64,000 nucleotides of DNA from assembly GCA_034509735.1 (NCBI GenBank), contig JACGWO010000010.1, positions 14,707,193-14,771,192 on the forward strand. Direction: 5' to 3'. Origin of the DNA: Sesamum alatum. Lineage: Eukaryota > Streptophyta > Magnoliopsida > Lamiales > Pedaliaceae. The translations under genes were made by a program, and so were the position numbers. The notes under the pieces are model-generated. The model was given only the letters and a program-made list of their open reading frames with translations. It did not search any database and had not been told where the DNA came from. How positions within the stretch are numbered: position 1 is the stretch's first letter; each line of letters begins with the position of its first letter. Positions 46,280 to 56,386 of the stretch are shown here, in pieces.

Positions 46280-47332
46280 TTAACGTACCGGCTCAGAGAA
46301 TATATATGGATACTTCTCTCTCATACTCTCCTCAACCTCCCAAGTGGCTTCTCTGGGAGAGTGATGACTCCATTTTACCTTCACCATTGGTATTTCTTTA
46401 TTCCTCAACTTCTTTATACTCCGATCCAAAATTTCTATCGGTTCTTCTATGTACGTTAACCCCTCTGATATTTCTATCTCTGGTTCTCGCAAAATATGAC
46501 TAGGATCAGATCGATATCGACGTAACATGGACACATGGAACACATCATGTATCTGAGACAACTCTGCTGGTAATGCTAATCGATAAGCTAGTGGTCCGAC
46601 TCGCTCGATAATTTCGTATGGCCCAATATATCTCGGACTTAACTTTCCTTGCTTACCGAATCTTAAGATTCCCCTCCATGGTGATACTTTCAGAAAAACT
46701 TTCTCTCCCACTTCATATTCCATCTCCCTGCGATGTTTGTCAACATAACTCTTCTGCCGATCTTGAGCTGCCTTCAAACATTTTTTGACTATTTGTATCT
46801 TATCCACCGTTTCTTGGACTAATTCGGGCCCCTCAAGATGTCTTAATCCCTCAACGTCCCAACATATTGGACTTCGGCATTTTCTTCCATACAAAGCTTC
46901 ATACGGAGCCATGTCAATACTAGAATGAAAACTGTTATTATATGCAAATTCCATCAGTGGTAAATGATCATCCCAGTTCCCCCTGAACTCAATTACGCAA
47001 GCTCTCATCATATCTTCTAACGTCTGAATGGTCCTTTCTGATTGTCCATCTGTCTGAGGATGAAATGCCGTACTGAAGTGCAAGCTTGTACCTAATGCCC
47101 TTTGCAAGCTTCCCCAAAAATGAGACGTAAACCGAGGATCTCTGTCGGAGACTATAGAAGCAGGAACCCCATGTAATCTCACAATTTCTGAAACGTACAA
47201 CTCAGCCAACTTATCTAAAGAATCATTTTGTCTTATTGGCAAAAAGTGAGCAGATTTAGTCAATCTATCCACGATCACCCAAATAGCATCATGTCTCTTA
47301 AACGTACGTGGTAGTCCAATGATAAAATCCAT
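46280..47332 (-). pseudogene. Gypsy integrase core and chromodomain, separated by a stop
   Basis: This 350-residue frame is the continuation of the polyprotein after the TGA at 47351-47353. Residues 1-160 are the integrase catalytic core with all three acidic residues: MDFIIGLP (Asp 2), VSDRDPRF (second Asp, about residue 60) and TDGQSERTIQTLED (Glu, about residue 99). After the GPY-type region (SPRYIGPYEIIERVG) the last ~55 residues (RNKEIPMVKVKWSHHSPREATWEVE) match the chromodomain-like module of chromovirus integrases, thought to target chromatin. The Met start here is simply the first ATG after the stop; the native protein is a longer polyprotein. It ends at TAA next to the polypurine tract. 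Confidence 0.9.
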
Positions 47333-47350
47333 AGTAATCTTTTCCCATTT

Positions 47351-50041
47351 TCATTCAGGTATAGATAAAGGATGAAGCTTACCGACTGGTGCTTGGTGTT
47401 CCGCCTTAACTTGCTGACAAGTTAAACATCTGGCCACAAACTCTGCAACATCTTTCTTCATGGTTGGCCACCAATAGTAGGGTCTCAAATCTCGATACAT
47501 CTTGGTACTGCCAGGATGCATCGCATATGGTGCATAGTGCGCCTCGTGCATAATCTCCGTTCTCAATTCCTCTACATTTAGCACACACATACGTTTCCCA
47601 TTTAATAACACACCATCTTCCTGTATTACATATTGATCATTCTTTCCTTCTTGTACCTTGGCTTTCATTTTCTGCAAATACGGATCACTAATCTGTGCAT
47701 TCTTAACTTTGTCCCTAAGGGAGGGCTTCACTTGAAGAGTGGCAAGTAAAAGATCATCACCAACGCTAAAACTCACATTCATTGCTCTGAGGGCCGCTAA
47801 ATACTCCACATTATAGCAAATCATACCTGCTAATTGGTCCACCGTCTTTCTACTCAACGCATCTGCAACTACATTTGCTTTTTCGGGGTGATAATCAATA
47901 GTACAATCGTAGTCCTTCAACAGTTCGATCCACCTTCTTTGCCTCAAATTCAACTCTTTCTGTGTTGGAATATACTTTAAACTTTTATGATCTGTAAATA
48001 TTTGAAACGTCTCTCCATACAGATAATGCCTCCAGATTTTCAATGCATGCACAATCGCTGCCAATTCCAAATCATGGGTCGGATAGTTCAATTCATGCGG
48101 TCTCAACTGCCTCGAAGCATAAGCTATAACCCTTCCATGTTGCATCAAAACACATCCGAGTCCTTGCCGTGAAGCATCAGTATATACCACATATCCTCCA
48201 TTCCCAGATGGCAATGCAAGAATAGGTGCTGAGGTAAGTCTTTTCTTCAATTCTTCAAAACTCTTATCACACATGTCATTCCAATTGAATGGTGCATTCT
48301 TCTTTAACAGATTCGTTAAGGGTCTCGCAATCACAGAGAAATCTTTGACAAATCTTCTATAATACCCAGCCAATCCTAGAAAACTGCGAACTTCCGATGC
48401 ATTTTTAGGTGGCTCCCACTCCAAAATAGCCTTAACTTTTGCCGGATCAGGTTGTACCCCTTGCTTCGAAACAACATGCCCTAAGAAAGCAATCTCTTCC
48501 ATCCAAAATTCACATTTGCTAAATTTAGCATACAGTTGCTTTTCTCTCAAAATTTGTAAAACTATCCTTAAATGTTGTTTATGTTCCTCGTGACTACTAG
48601 AGTATATGAGGATGTCATCAATAAACACAATCACAAATTGATCAAGGAATGACTGTAAGGTTTTGTTCATCAACGACATGAAAGCAGCAGGGGCATTCGT
48701 TAACCCAAATGGCATAACAACAAATTCATAATGACCATACCTGGTTCGAAAAGCTGTTTTTGGAATAGACCCTTCTTCGATCCGCAATTGCCAATAACCT
48801 GATTTCAAATCAATTTTAGAAAACACTGTTGCACCCTTTAGTTGGTCAAGTAGATCATCTATCCGTGGCAGAGGATACTTGTTCTTGATTGTAATCCGAT
48901 TCAATTGTCTATAATCAACACATAATCTCATACTCCCATCCTGCTTCTTTACGAATAATACTGGTGCTCCCCAAGGCGAAATACTTGGTCGTATAAACCC
49001 CTTATCGAGTAATTCTTCTAATTGCTTCTTTAATTCTTTTAGTTCAAGTGGAGTCATTCTATATGGTGCAATCGAAATAGGTGCTGCCCCAAGAATAGTT
49101 TCTATTTCAAAATCCACTTCTCGATGAGGTGGTAACCCAGGTAATTCTTCTGGAAAAACATCAGAAAATTCCCTAACTACTGGAACATCTGACACACCCG
49201 GACTGATCTTCGTAGTATCACGTATACTAGCTAGATATGCTTCACACCCTTTTTTAATTAAATTTAAAGCAGTCACAACAGAAATTAAGCAGTTAGGTAT
49301 AACTTTTCTTTCTCCCACTATAACCGTCTTCATTTGCCCATTGATTTCTACAGCCACCTCTTTTGTTTGACAATCCACTAAAGCATGATTACTAGATAAC
49401 CAATCCATTCCCAGAATAACGTCAAACTCCCTAAGGTTTATTACAATCAAATCTGCATATAGTGTGATACTATCCACTACTATTGGACAAGATCTCACTA
49501 CGGTATTAACAAATATAACCCCACCAGCAGGCATAGATATACATAAGTCATGCCCCAACTGTTCAATACTAGCATGCACACATGATGCAAAATCATGTGA
49601 TATAAATGAACAAGTAGATCCTAGATCAATTAACACATGCGCATCAGAATTGCAAATAGAAAAGGAACTAGTAATAACCTCAGGTGCAGTAGGAGCTTGT
49701 TCCCTGGTGATGGCGTACACCCTTGCTTGTGGCTGAGATTGACTACTCTGTCCAGTCGATGTTGTAGAAATAGTCCCGCTACCTCGACCACCTCTTCCTC
49801 GACCCCTACTTGTACTAGCCCGTTGCACATTTTCCCCCACACTACTTGGTCCTGAAATCTGGGATCCACTGGCATCAACTCTCCACGTAGGACAATCCCT
49901 GACGATATGCCCCGGTTGGTGGCAACGATAACATATGATTGGCTGGACTCCCCAACATTCACCGGTGTGTTTCCTCGCAATTCGTGCACGAGGGAATAGA
50001 CCTTCCACTAAACGATCTGGTTGGACCCTGTCTTCCCCCAA
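47351..50041 (-). pseudogene. Gypsy polyprotein: zinc knuckle, protease, RT, RNase H, integrase N-terminus
   Basis: The frame is 896 residues. It has a CCHC knuckle [14 protein letters not shown] at residues 37-50. The protease motif [10 protein letters not shown] has its catalytic Asp at 139; the second position is usually Ser, Thr or Pro. RT spans about 330-510, with FIDDILIY near residue 472. RNase H begins at [11 protein letters not shown] near 617. The integrase zinc domain lies at about 835-880 (HxnH and CLTCQQ). The frame ends in TGA at 47351, only six codons before the next open frame, where related elements read through. The ATG at 50041 is not the true start: the frame joins gag through a one-base shift near 49972-49980. 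Apart from these two lesions the enzymes look intact. Confidence 0.92.
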
Positions 50042-50960
50042 ATCCGACTGAGGTAGACCCGCCTCTACTTGACGACACTGATGGAGACCTATTAGTTTGA
50101 CTCATTCCTCGGCCTCTGTACCCACCTCTCTGAAAACCAGAACTCCTAAAAGAAACTGCACCACTTGGTCCGCCTGTAAAGTTAGGATTACCTGTCCACT
50201 TCTTCCGTTTAGATTCAGCGGAATTCCTTTCTATGGATGTCTCTTCAGCTCTCAATGCTGCTTCCAAAAGTGCACTGTAACTCGGAGGTTTGATTGCTAT
50301 CTTCTCTCGTATCTCAAGCCTCAGGCCTCTTTCAAATCGGTCTCGCCTCAATTTATCAGTACTTACCTCTTCTGGAGCATATTTTGACAGCCTCACAAAT
50401 TGCAGCTCATACTCAGCGACAGACAAATCATTTTGCTTTAACTCAAGAAATTCAACTTTCTTACGGTTTCTGTAGACCGGTGGAGTGTATTTCTCAGCAA
50501 ATTCTCTCAAGAAGTCATTCCATGTTAAAGTGATTGGTCGATTCCTACTCCCTGGAACAGTTTCCCACCAATCCAACGCATCTTTCTCCAATAAAGACAC
50601 CACATACCTCAATTTTTGTTCAGAAGTGCATTCAATTCTGTCTAGAACTCTTTCCGTATTCCTCAACCATTCTTCTGCTTCTGCAGGATCAGTTGTACCA
50701 GCAAATACCTTCGCACCCTGTCTTCTAACTATCTCATAGTTTTTATCAATGACTACATCTTGTGGTTGGGGTTGGGGTTGGGGTTGTGGAGCCATCCTCT
50801 GCATAAACTCTATGAATTGTTGCATAAAAGGATTCACTTCTGGTTGGGGAACATTTCTATTCGGGGCTTCTAACCCCTGATGTTCAGATGCATGATCATG
50901 ACCCTGTACAGACTCTAATGACTCAGTTGGGCCAGCAGCGTTTTCACCTGACGCTTCCAT
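49959..50960 (-). CDS. Gypsy Gag (capsid-nucleocapsid)
   Basis: The frame is 333 residues from an ATG 114 bp inside the 5' LTR edge. The N-terminus is polar with a [10 protein letters not shown] tract (about residues 57-67, encoded by a TGGGGT repeat on the plus strand). The retrotransposon Gag domain follows at about residues 75-220: [51 protein letters not shown]. The tail is Arg/Gly/Ser-rich and ends at a partial zinc knuckle (CTNC), where the frame terminates through a shift. Gag forms the cytoplasmic particle that packages element RNA. In related chromoviruses gag and pol form one frame, so I read the shift as a mutation; a programmed shift is the alternative. Confidence 0.88.
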   Translation of the reverse strand: MEASGENAAGPTESLESVQGHDHASEHQGLEAPNRNVPQPEVNPFMQQFIEFMQRMAPQPQPQPQPQDVVIDKNYEIVRRQGAKVFAGTTDPAEAEEWLRNTERVLDRIECTSEQKLRYVVSLLEKDALDWWETVPGSRNRPITLTWNDFLREFAEKYTPPVYRNRKKVEFLELKQNDLSVAEYELQFVRLSKYAPEEVSTDKLRRDRFERGLRLEIREKIAIKPPSYSALLEAALRAEETSIERNSAESKRKKWTGNPNFTGGPSGAVSFRSSGFQRGGYRGRGMSQTNRSPSVSSSRGGSTSVGFGGRQGPTRSFSGRSIPSCTNCEETHR

Positions 50961-51056
50961 CCTATATGAAATGCATATGTATAATTAGACTCATAATATA
51001 TATATGTTAAGTATAATACCACATATTATCAAATAAACCAAGAGAATCTAATCCCT

Positions 51057-51068
51057 GCTCTGATACCA
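51057..51068 (-). other. Primer binding site (tRNA-iMet)
   Basis: On the minus strand TGGTATCAGAGC lies five bases inside the 5' LTR and matches the complement of the 3' end of plant initiator tRNA-Met, the usual primer for such elements. Confidence 0.92.
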
Positions 51069-51073
51069 CCAAA

Positions 51074-53168
51074 TGTAGCACCCTCTAACGGCACTACGAC
51101 TATATCTTCCGTAAATATCACACTTAATGTAAACCCTGATTATGTGTATAATTAGGCACGTAATCTAGTCCCTATTGAGTATATATACACATAGTCTCAT
51201 CATCACAACAAGAATATTTAATATCTCATCCCCAAGATCATATATACATATATCAAGTACGACAAAAATGGGACTATTATAATTAGTTCACATGCTATTC
51301 TCGCTTTTAATCCAAAATGTGAATTCTATTTCCATTTATGATAAGGAGAAAACTGCATACTGGCCCGACCTGACTGGAATGCAAACCGTGGACCTAGTTG
51401 TCGTGAATAGGCACAACGAAATCTACACCTGAAAATATTAGCAGAGGGATGAGCCTGCAACTCAATAAGTAAATAACCGGTACCACTATACAAGCACCTC
51501 AATTATATCAACAAGACAAAAACAAGCAACGTATATAATATAATCAACTTAATCAAGCACATTTCATTTTATTTCTCCACGTAGTCATCCAATAACCCGA
51601 TAACCAATCAAACTTGTATTTTCCTAGTTGGCTTACCAGAAAGGTGATATAGTGTTTTTTCTCCACCAACTCAACCTCACTATTCATTCATATATATACA
51701 TGAATCCCCATGGCATGCTACACAGGCTTATCAATCTTATTTTGCATCAAAGCTCTTTCATTTCGCATCATAGCTCTTTTTATTTCGCATCATAGCTCTT
51801 TTCACATCGCATCATAGCTCTTTCATATCGCATCATAGCTCTTTTCATTTCATTTTGCCACATAGGCTATTCAACAACATCAAGGGGTATTCATATCATA
51901 ATTACATTTAATTTCCATCACTCCCTCGATTCCACATATCACCGTTCTTGTAAGCCAACTAGCCACATAAAACCACATAGCAACATTTTTCATGTACAAG
52001 CACATAACATTGGTATCAAACAGCCAATGGCATATCTTCCTCATTTCACTTTCACGACATAATCATTTCAAAGTCATCATCAACCACTCGTACAGTTCAA
52101 AATAGATTAGTCAAACACGAATCATAGGCTCACATAAAAGTAATATTACCAAGAAATGAAACATATATAGATAATATTAATTATTTACGTACACAACACT
52201 AATAGGAAAAAGGAACATATATAAGCAGTACTAATTATTTACTTACCTCGATCTTATACAGATTTAGTTAGCTGATATGAAGTCGTACGATCATCTACTT
52301 TATCCCCGTGTCCTATCATAAGGTATAATACGTATAATTAATATCTAGAATGTCAATTCCTAAATAAAATATTAAATAGTATATATATATATATATATTT
52401 CACTAATCTCTCAATATTTCATTAAACCCTCCATCCTATTATAACTACCATTCATAATAACAATTCTTGGATTATATTTATCTCAAAATATACTTATCTT
52501 TACTAAATATAACATTTTCAATTATATTCTATAATATTTCTCAAATAAAATTTTCAACCCGATTAAACTAACCAATCAATTGTAGAAATTATTAAATCTA
52601 GTAAATTAAGCAGTTTAAGCCATTAATTATAACACCCCTAATTTAATTGAGACATTTAACCAGACACTAATTATAAATACTCAAATTCATAAAATTTTCC
52701 GGTTAAATACTAAATCGAATAGTATAATTAACATTTAATAAATGCACTTATTAAATACTATAATTATATAAATTAAAACTAATTAAAATTAAAATATTTC
52801 TTACCTGTTTTTCGCGAAAGTGTGTGTGTGTTTAGTATGTGTTGTGTGTGTATAATTTATAGTGTGTGTGTGTGTGTGTTTTTGTAAAGCAATCAGATGG
52901 GTGCGTCAGCACCCATCTTTATCTGACCTTTTTTTTTTATTTTTATTTTTTAAATTTTAATATACATTTTCAAAATACCCATTACGTCCTTTCTAATTTC
53001 TTAATTAATATAATTTGCTCCCAAATATTATATAAAGCTCCAATTCACTCCGTTCAAGTCTTAATATGATCACAATTTAATCTATAATATATCTACTAAT
53101 TAACTAAATTTTCTTAAATAATTACCAATTAACCCCATAATTATGATTAAAAATTTGTGGGCGTCACA
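51074..53168 (-). repeat. Gypsy 5' LTR (2095 bp)
   Basis: This is the 5' LTR in the element's own orientation, running TG...CA. It would carry the promoter; no specific core element is asserted. It is about 30 bp longer than its partner, mainly from a (GT)n expansion near 52820-52880. Confidence 0.92.
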
Positions 53169-53173
53169 AGAAC

Positions 53174-54264
53174 GGTGGGGAAGGCAACTGATCTGGTGGT
53201 GGCTCGTGCGGAGGTGGCGGCCATAGAGGGCGTTGAGCGTCAATGTGGAGAAAGAACGGACTGAAACCGCGGGTAAACGGTGAGGGAGGAGTGATCTGGC
53301 GGCACCGAGGGGACTGGTGAGGTCCGAGCTCGCCGTCGCGGGCAACGAGAGGACCGGCCGCCTGGACAGTAGGTTCGGCATCATAGGGCTTTCTTGTAAC
53401 TTCATAGTAGAGGAGGAAGATGGGAAGAGGGTGATGGGTGGCTCGTGCAGCGACGGTAGCGGGAAGGTGGCTCGAGTAGTCACAAGCTCTTTGCCAAAGA
53501 TGAACCCCGACCCAACATTGTCTGCAAATTTAAGTTTGGGCTCTATCACAAGTCCACTGTCAGGACCAAGAATGTCCACTAATTTGAGTGCTGGTTTCTG
53601 GAGTTGCAGAGTGGACTCGGCGCCATGGGGGAGGCTTTCTTCATCATAGTAGAGTAGGAAGATGGGGAGGATGGTGAGGGGTGGTTCTTGTTTCAGCGGC
53701 GGCGGAGAGGTGGGTGGAGCAGTAATAAGCATTGTCCTAAAAATAAGCCAGTGACAAATGTTGGTTGCATAATCGAATGGTTGCTCTTTCTCATATCCAC
53801 TGCAAGGGCCCAGAAAGTCCACTGAGGTGAGTGCTAATGCTATTTTAGGTGCTTGGAGTTTGTTGGAGACGTGGGTTGGGGAAGGATATGGATTGGTGTT
53901 ATGCGGTGTTTGTACTGTTTTGGGCCGGTGGAGTGGGACAAGCAACAAAGGAGTAGCAGACGGTGGTTGAGGGTTCAGAGAGGGTGGGTCATTTGTTGAC
54001 GGAAAAGCGAGTAGTGGTGGTATGGTCAGAGTTGTGGGGGAAAGGTCCTCGGACATAGCAGCAGCCGGAGGAAGGAGTGGAGGGGTCGGAGAGGCTGTGT
54101 CATCTGTTGATGGAAAAGCAAGTGAGATTTCTCGTTGGACCTCAGCAATCGCTGCAAATACTGCAGCAAAGGCGGCATTAACAACTGCTTTGGAGTCATT
54201 GATATCTGCTGCGAAGGACTGAAAATCAGTATGGAGGCGGTGAGATCGAAATGACAGCACCAAA
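53174..54264 (-). mobile_element. Proline-rich non-autonomous LTR element, unit A, 5' part with ORF
   Basis: The minus-strand frame starts at 54263 (MVLSFRSHRLHTDF) just inside the boundary sequence TGATACGG. It stays open to the gypsy insertion at 53173 and then runs by chance into the LTR. Features are an Ala-rich helix-like start (about residues 20-45), a long Pro/Ser/Thr-rich section, and an internal module occurring twice: VDFLGPCSGYEKEQ...PPLTILPIFLLYYDE and VDILGPDSGLVIEP...PPITLFP. No enzyme motif is seen. The leader TTTGGTGCT next to the boundary is like the sequence following many LTRs. I infer a Ty3/gypsy-derived non-autonomous element; the ORF's function is unknown. Confidence 0.6.
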
Positions 54265-54539
54265 TGATACGGTCATAAATTGTAAATAGAGGTTTTTCCC
54301 AATTCGAGCAGGGAACGAGCTCCAGAAATTGAATGAAGAAGATGAAGATTTCTTTGAAATTGTTCTCTGCCTTTTCATTTCTTCCTTGCCACTACATATA
54401 GTGCCAATGTGCTAGTACAAACATCTTCCTTAAGGGAATATCTTGTGCCACTTGGCTAAATTCTAAGTAATAAAGACAATACATCCTAATAACCAAACCA
54501 AATATAATTATCTTATCATATATATATATATCTAGCATA

Positions 54540-54624
<85 letters not shown>

Positions 54625-56319
54625 GTGAACTATTGAATCTTCTACTTGGGTCTCTTCCTAATGAGCCTATCATTGACTGGCCCTCGAAATTGGCCTTGTC
54701 CTCAAGGCCAAAAGACAGGTTTGTAGGCTTGAAACAATCAAATGGCCCAATGAATTTGCATAATATGACCCAAGAGCTTAGTGAAGCGTCGAAATTCTGT
54801 CTTTGGCCCAAAAGAAGTGCATCAACGGCCCAAAGGGTTATTCCAAGCCCAACGTCTGGTTTCCCATGTCCAAGCCCAAAGGGGATTGTGGTTGTGAGAT
54901 TTTTCAGTAGGGGACAAATCCCTTCCCCCAGTCGCGATTGAAGGAAGACTTCATCGGTGGATAGTGGCGGCGACCAATAAACAGAAGGGTCTGGCGCGCC
55001 GGCGGGAATGGCTGTGGAGAGGCCGCGCGAGGGCACGAGCATCATCGACACCGCGGCACATGAACAATGGAAACGGCACGTCACCGAGTCCGCTGACGAA
55101 TAGTTCGGTGAAAGGGGTTGAAACAAAAGCAGCTTGTGGCGGAGTGCAAGGCGGCGGCGTAGCGACGATAACCTTGAATCTGGTGCAGAACGATGACGGC
55201 TGGCGCGCTCGATGGCGGGTAGGTGTCGAGATCTAACGGTGTGGGCCGGGAAGAAGAAGAACGGTGGGGAAGGCAACTGATCTGGTGGTGGCTGGTGCGG
55301 AGGTGGCGGCCATGGAGGGCGTTGAGCGTCAACGTGGAGAAAGAGGGGACTGGTGATGTCCGAGCTCGCCGTCGCGGGCGATGAAAGGACCGGCCGCCTG
55401 GACAGTAGGTTCGGCATCGTGGGGCTTTCTTGTAACCTCATGGTAGAGGAGGAAGATGGGAAAGAGGGTGATGGGTGGCTCGTGCAGCGACGGTAGCGGG
55501 AAGGTGGCTCGAGTAGGCACAAGTTCTTTGCCAAAGATGAACCACGACCCAACATTGTCTGCAGATTTAAGTTTGGGCTCTATCACAAGTCCACTGTCAG
55601 GACCAAGAATGTCCACTAATTTGAGTGCTGGTTTCTGGAGTTGCGGAGTGGACTCGGCGCCATGGGGGAGGCTTTGTTCATCATAGTAGAGTAGGAAGAT
55701 GGGGAGGATGGTGAGGGGTGGTTCTTGTTTCAGCGACGGCGGAGAGGTCGGTGGAGCAGTAATAAGCATTGTCCCAAAGATGAGCCCGGGACAAATGTTG
55801 GTTGCATAATCGAATGGTTGCTCTTTCTCATATCCACTGCAAGGGCCCAGAAAGTCCACTGAGGTGAGTGTTGATGTTGTTTTGGGTGCGTGGAGTATGT
55901 TGGAGAGGTGGGTTGGGGAAGGAGATGGGTTGGTGTTATGCTGTGTTTGTACTGTTTTGGGCCGGTGGAGTGGGACAAGAAACAGAGGAGTAGTAGACGG
56001 TGGTAGACGGTTTAGAGAGGGTGGGTCTTTTGTTGACGGAAAAGCGAGTGGTGGTGGTATGGTCAGAGTTGTGGGGGAAAGGTGCTCGGACATAGCAGCA
56101 GCCGGAGGAAGGAGTGGAGGGTTGGAGAGGCTGTGTCATCTATTGATGGAAAAGCAAGTGAGATTTGTTGTTGGACCTCGCAATGGCTGCAAATACTGTA
56201 GCAAAGGCGGCATTAACAGCTGCTTTGGAGTCATTGATATCTGCTGCGAGGGACTGACAATCAGTATGGAGGCGGTGAGCTTGCATGGTGGAGGGTGAGA
56301 TCGAAATGAAAGCACCAAA
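54265..56319 (-). mobile_element. Proline-rich non-autonomous LTR element, unit B (uninterrupted)
   Basis: This second tandem unit is 2055 bp and nearly identical to unit A (938 + 1091 bp). The likely LTR is about 54265-54490. The minus-strand frames cover 56331-56136, 56093-55329 and 55555-54640, broken by small shifts. One is a single extra A near 55460 relative to unit A. The twice-repeated VD(F/I)LGP module is present. The C-terminal frame carries LSFGLEDKANFEGQSMIGSL, like the tail of gypsy polyproteins, then runs into the (TAA)n tract. No gag, protease or RT motifs are present, so movement would need a partner element. Confidence 0.62.
54544..54623. repeat. (TAA)n microsatellite
   Basis: About 26 TAA units occur here, against about 6-7 at the same place in unit A (43515-43535). 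The array has expanded or contracted since the units were duplicated. Confidence 0.95.
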
Positions 56320-56386
56320 TGATACGGTCATAAATTGTAAATAAAGGTTTTTCCCAATTCGGGCAGAGAATGAGCTCCAGAAATTG
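56320..56386 (-). repeat. Third copy of the unit boundary (LTR fragment)
   Basis: TGATACGGTCATAAATTG through CAGAAATTG, 67 bp, matches the starts of units A and B and then diverges. It is either a truncated outer LTR of a tandem LTR-internal-LTR-internal-LTR array or the true short terminal repeat. Confidence 0.7.

Larger units (their letters stand above)
44177..53168 (-). mobile_element. Nearly intact chromodomain Ty3/gypsy element (8992 bp)
   Basis: The LTRs are 44177-46239 and 51074-53168 (TG...CA), flanked by the perfect 5-bp duplication AGAAC (44172-44176, 53169-53173). The pre-insertion sequence is confirmed by the uninterrupted unit B near 55258. A tRNA-iMet primer site, a polypurine tract, and gag, protease, RT, RNase H and integrase genes are all present in normal order. 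A chromodomain-like C-terminus places it among chromoviruses, probably Tekay/Del. The LTRs differ at three positions in their first ~175 bases, so insertion is recent. Two lesions are seen: a frameshift near 49975 and a TGA at 47351. Confidence 0.93.

Noticed and set aside
53100..53173. C-terminal tail of the unit A proline-rich frame
   Set aside because: This part crosses the junction into the gypsy LTR, so the last ~24 residues are accidental.
54392..55555. 387-residue minus-strand open frame with a long Leu run
   Set aside because: The Leu run is the (TAA)n microsatellite read in frame, and the N-terminus is out of frame relative to the longer frame of the same unit. Only the middle part is treated as element coding sequence.
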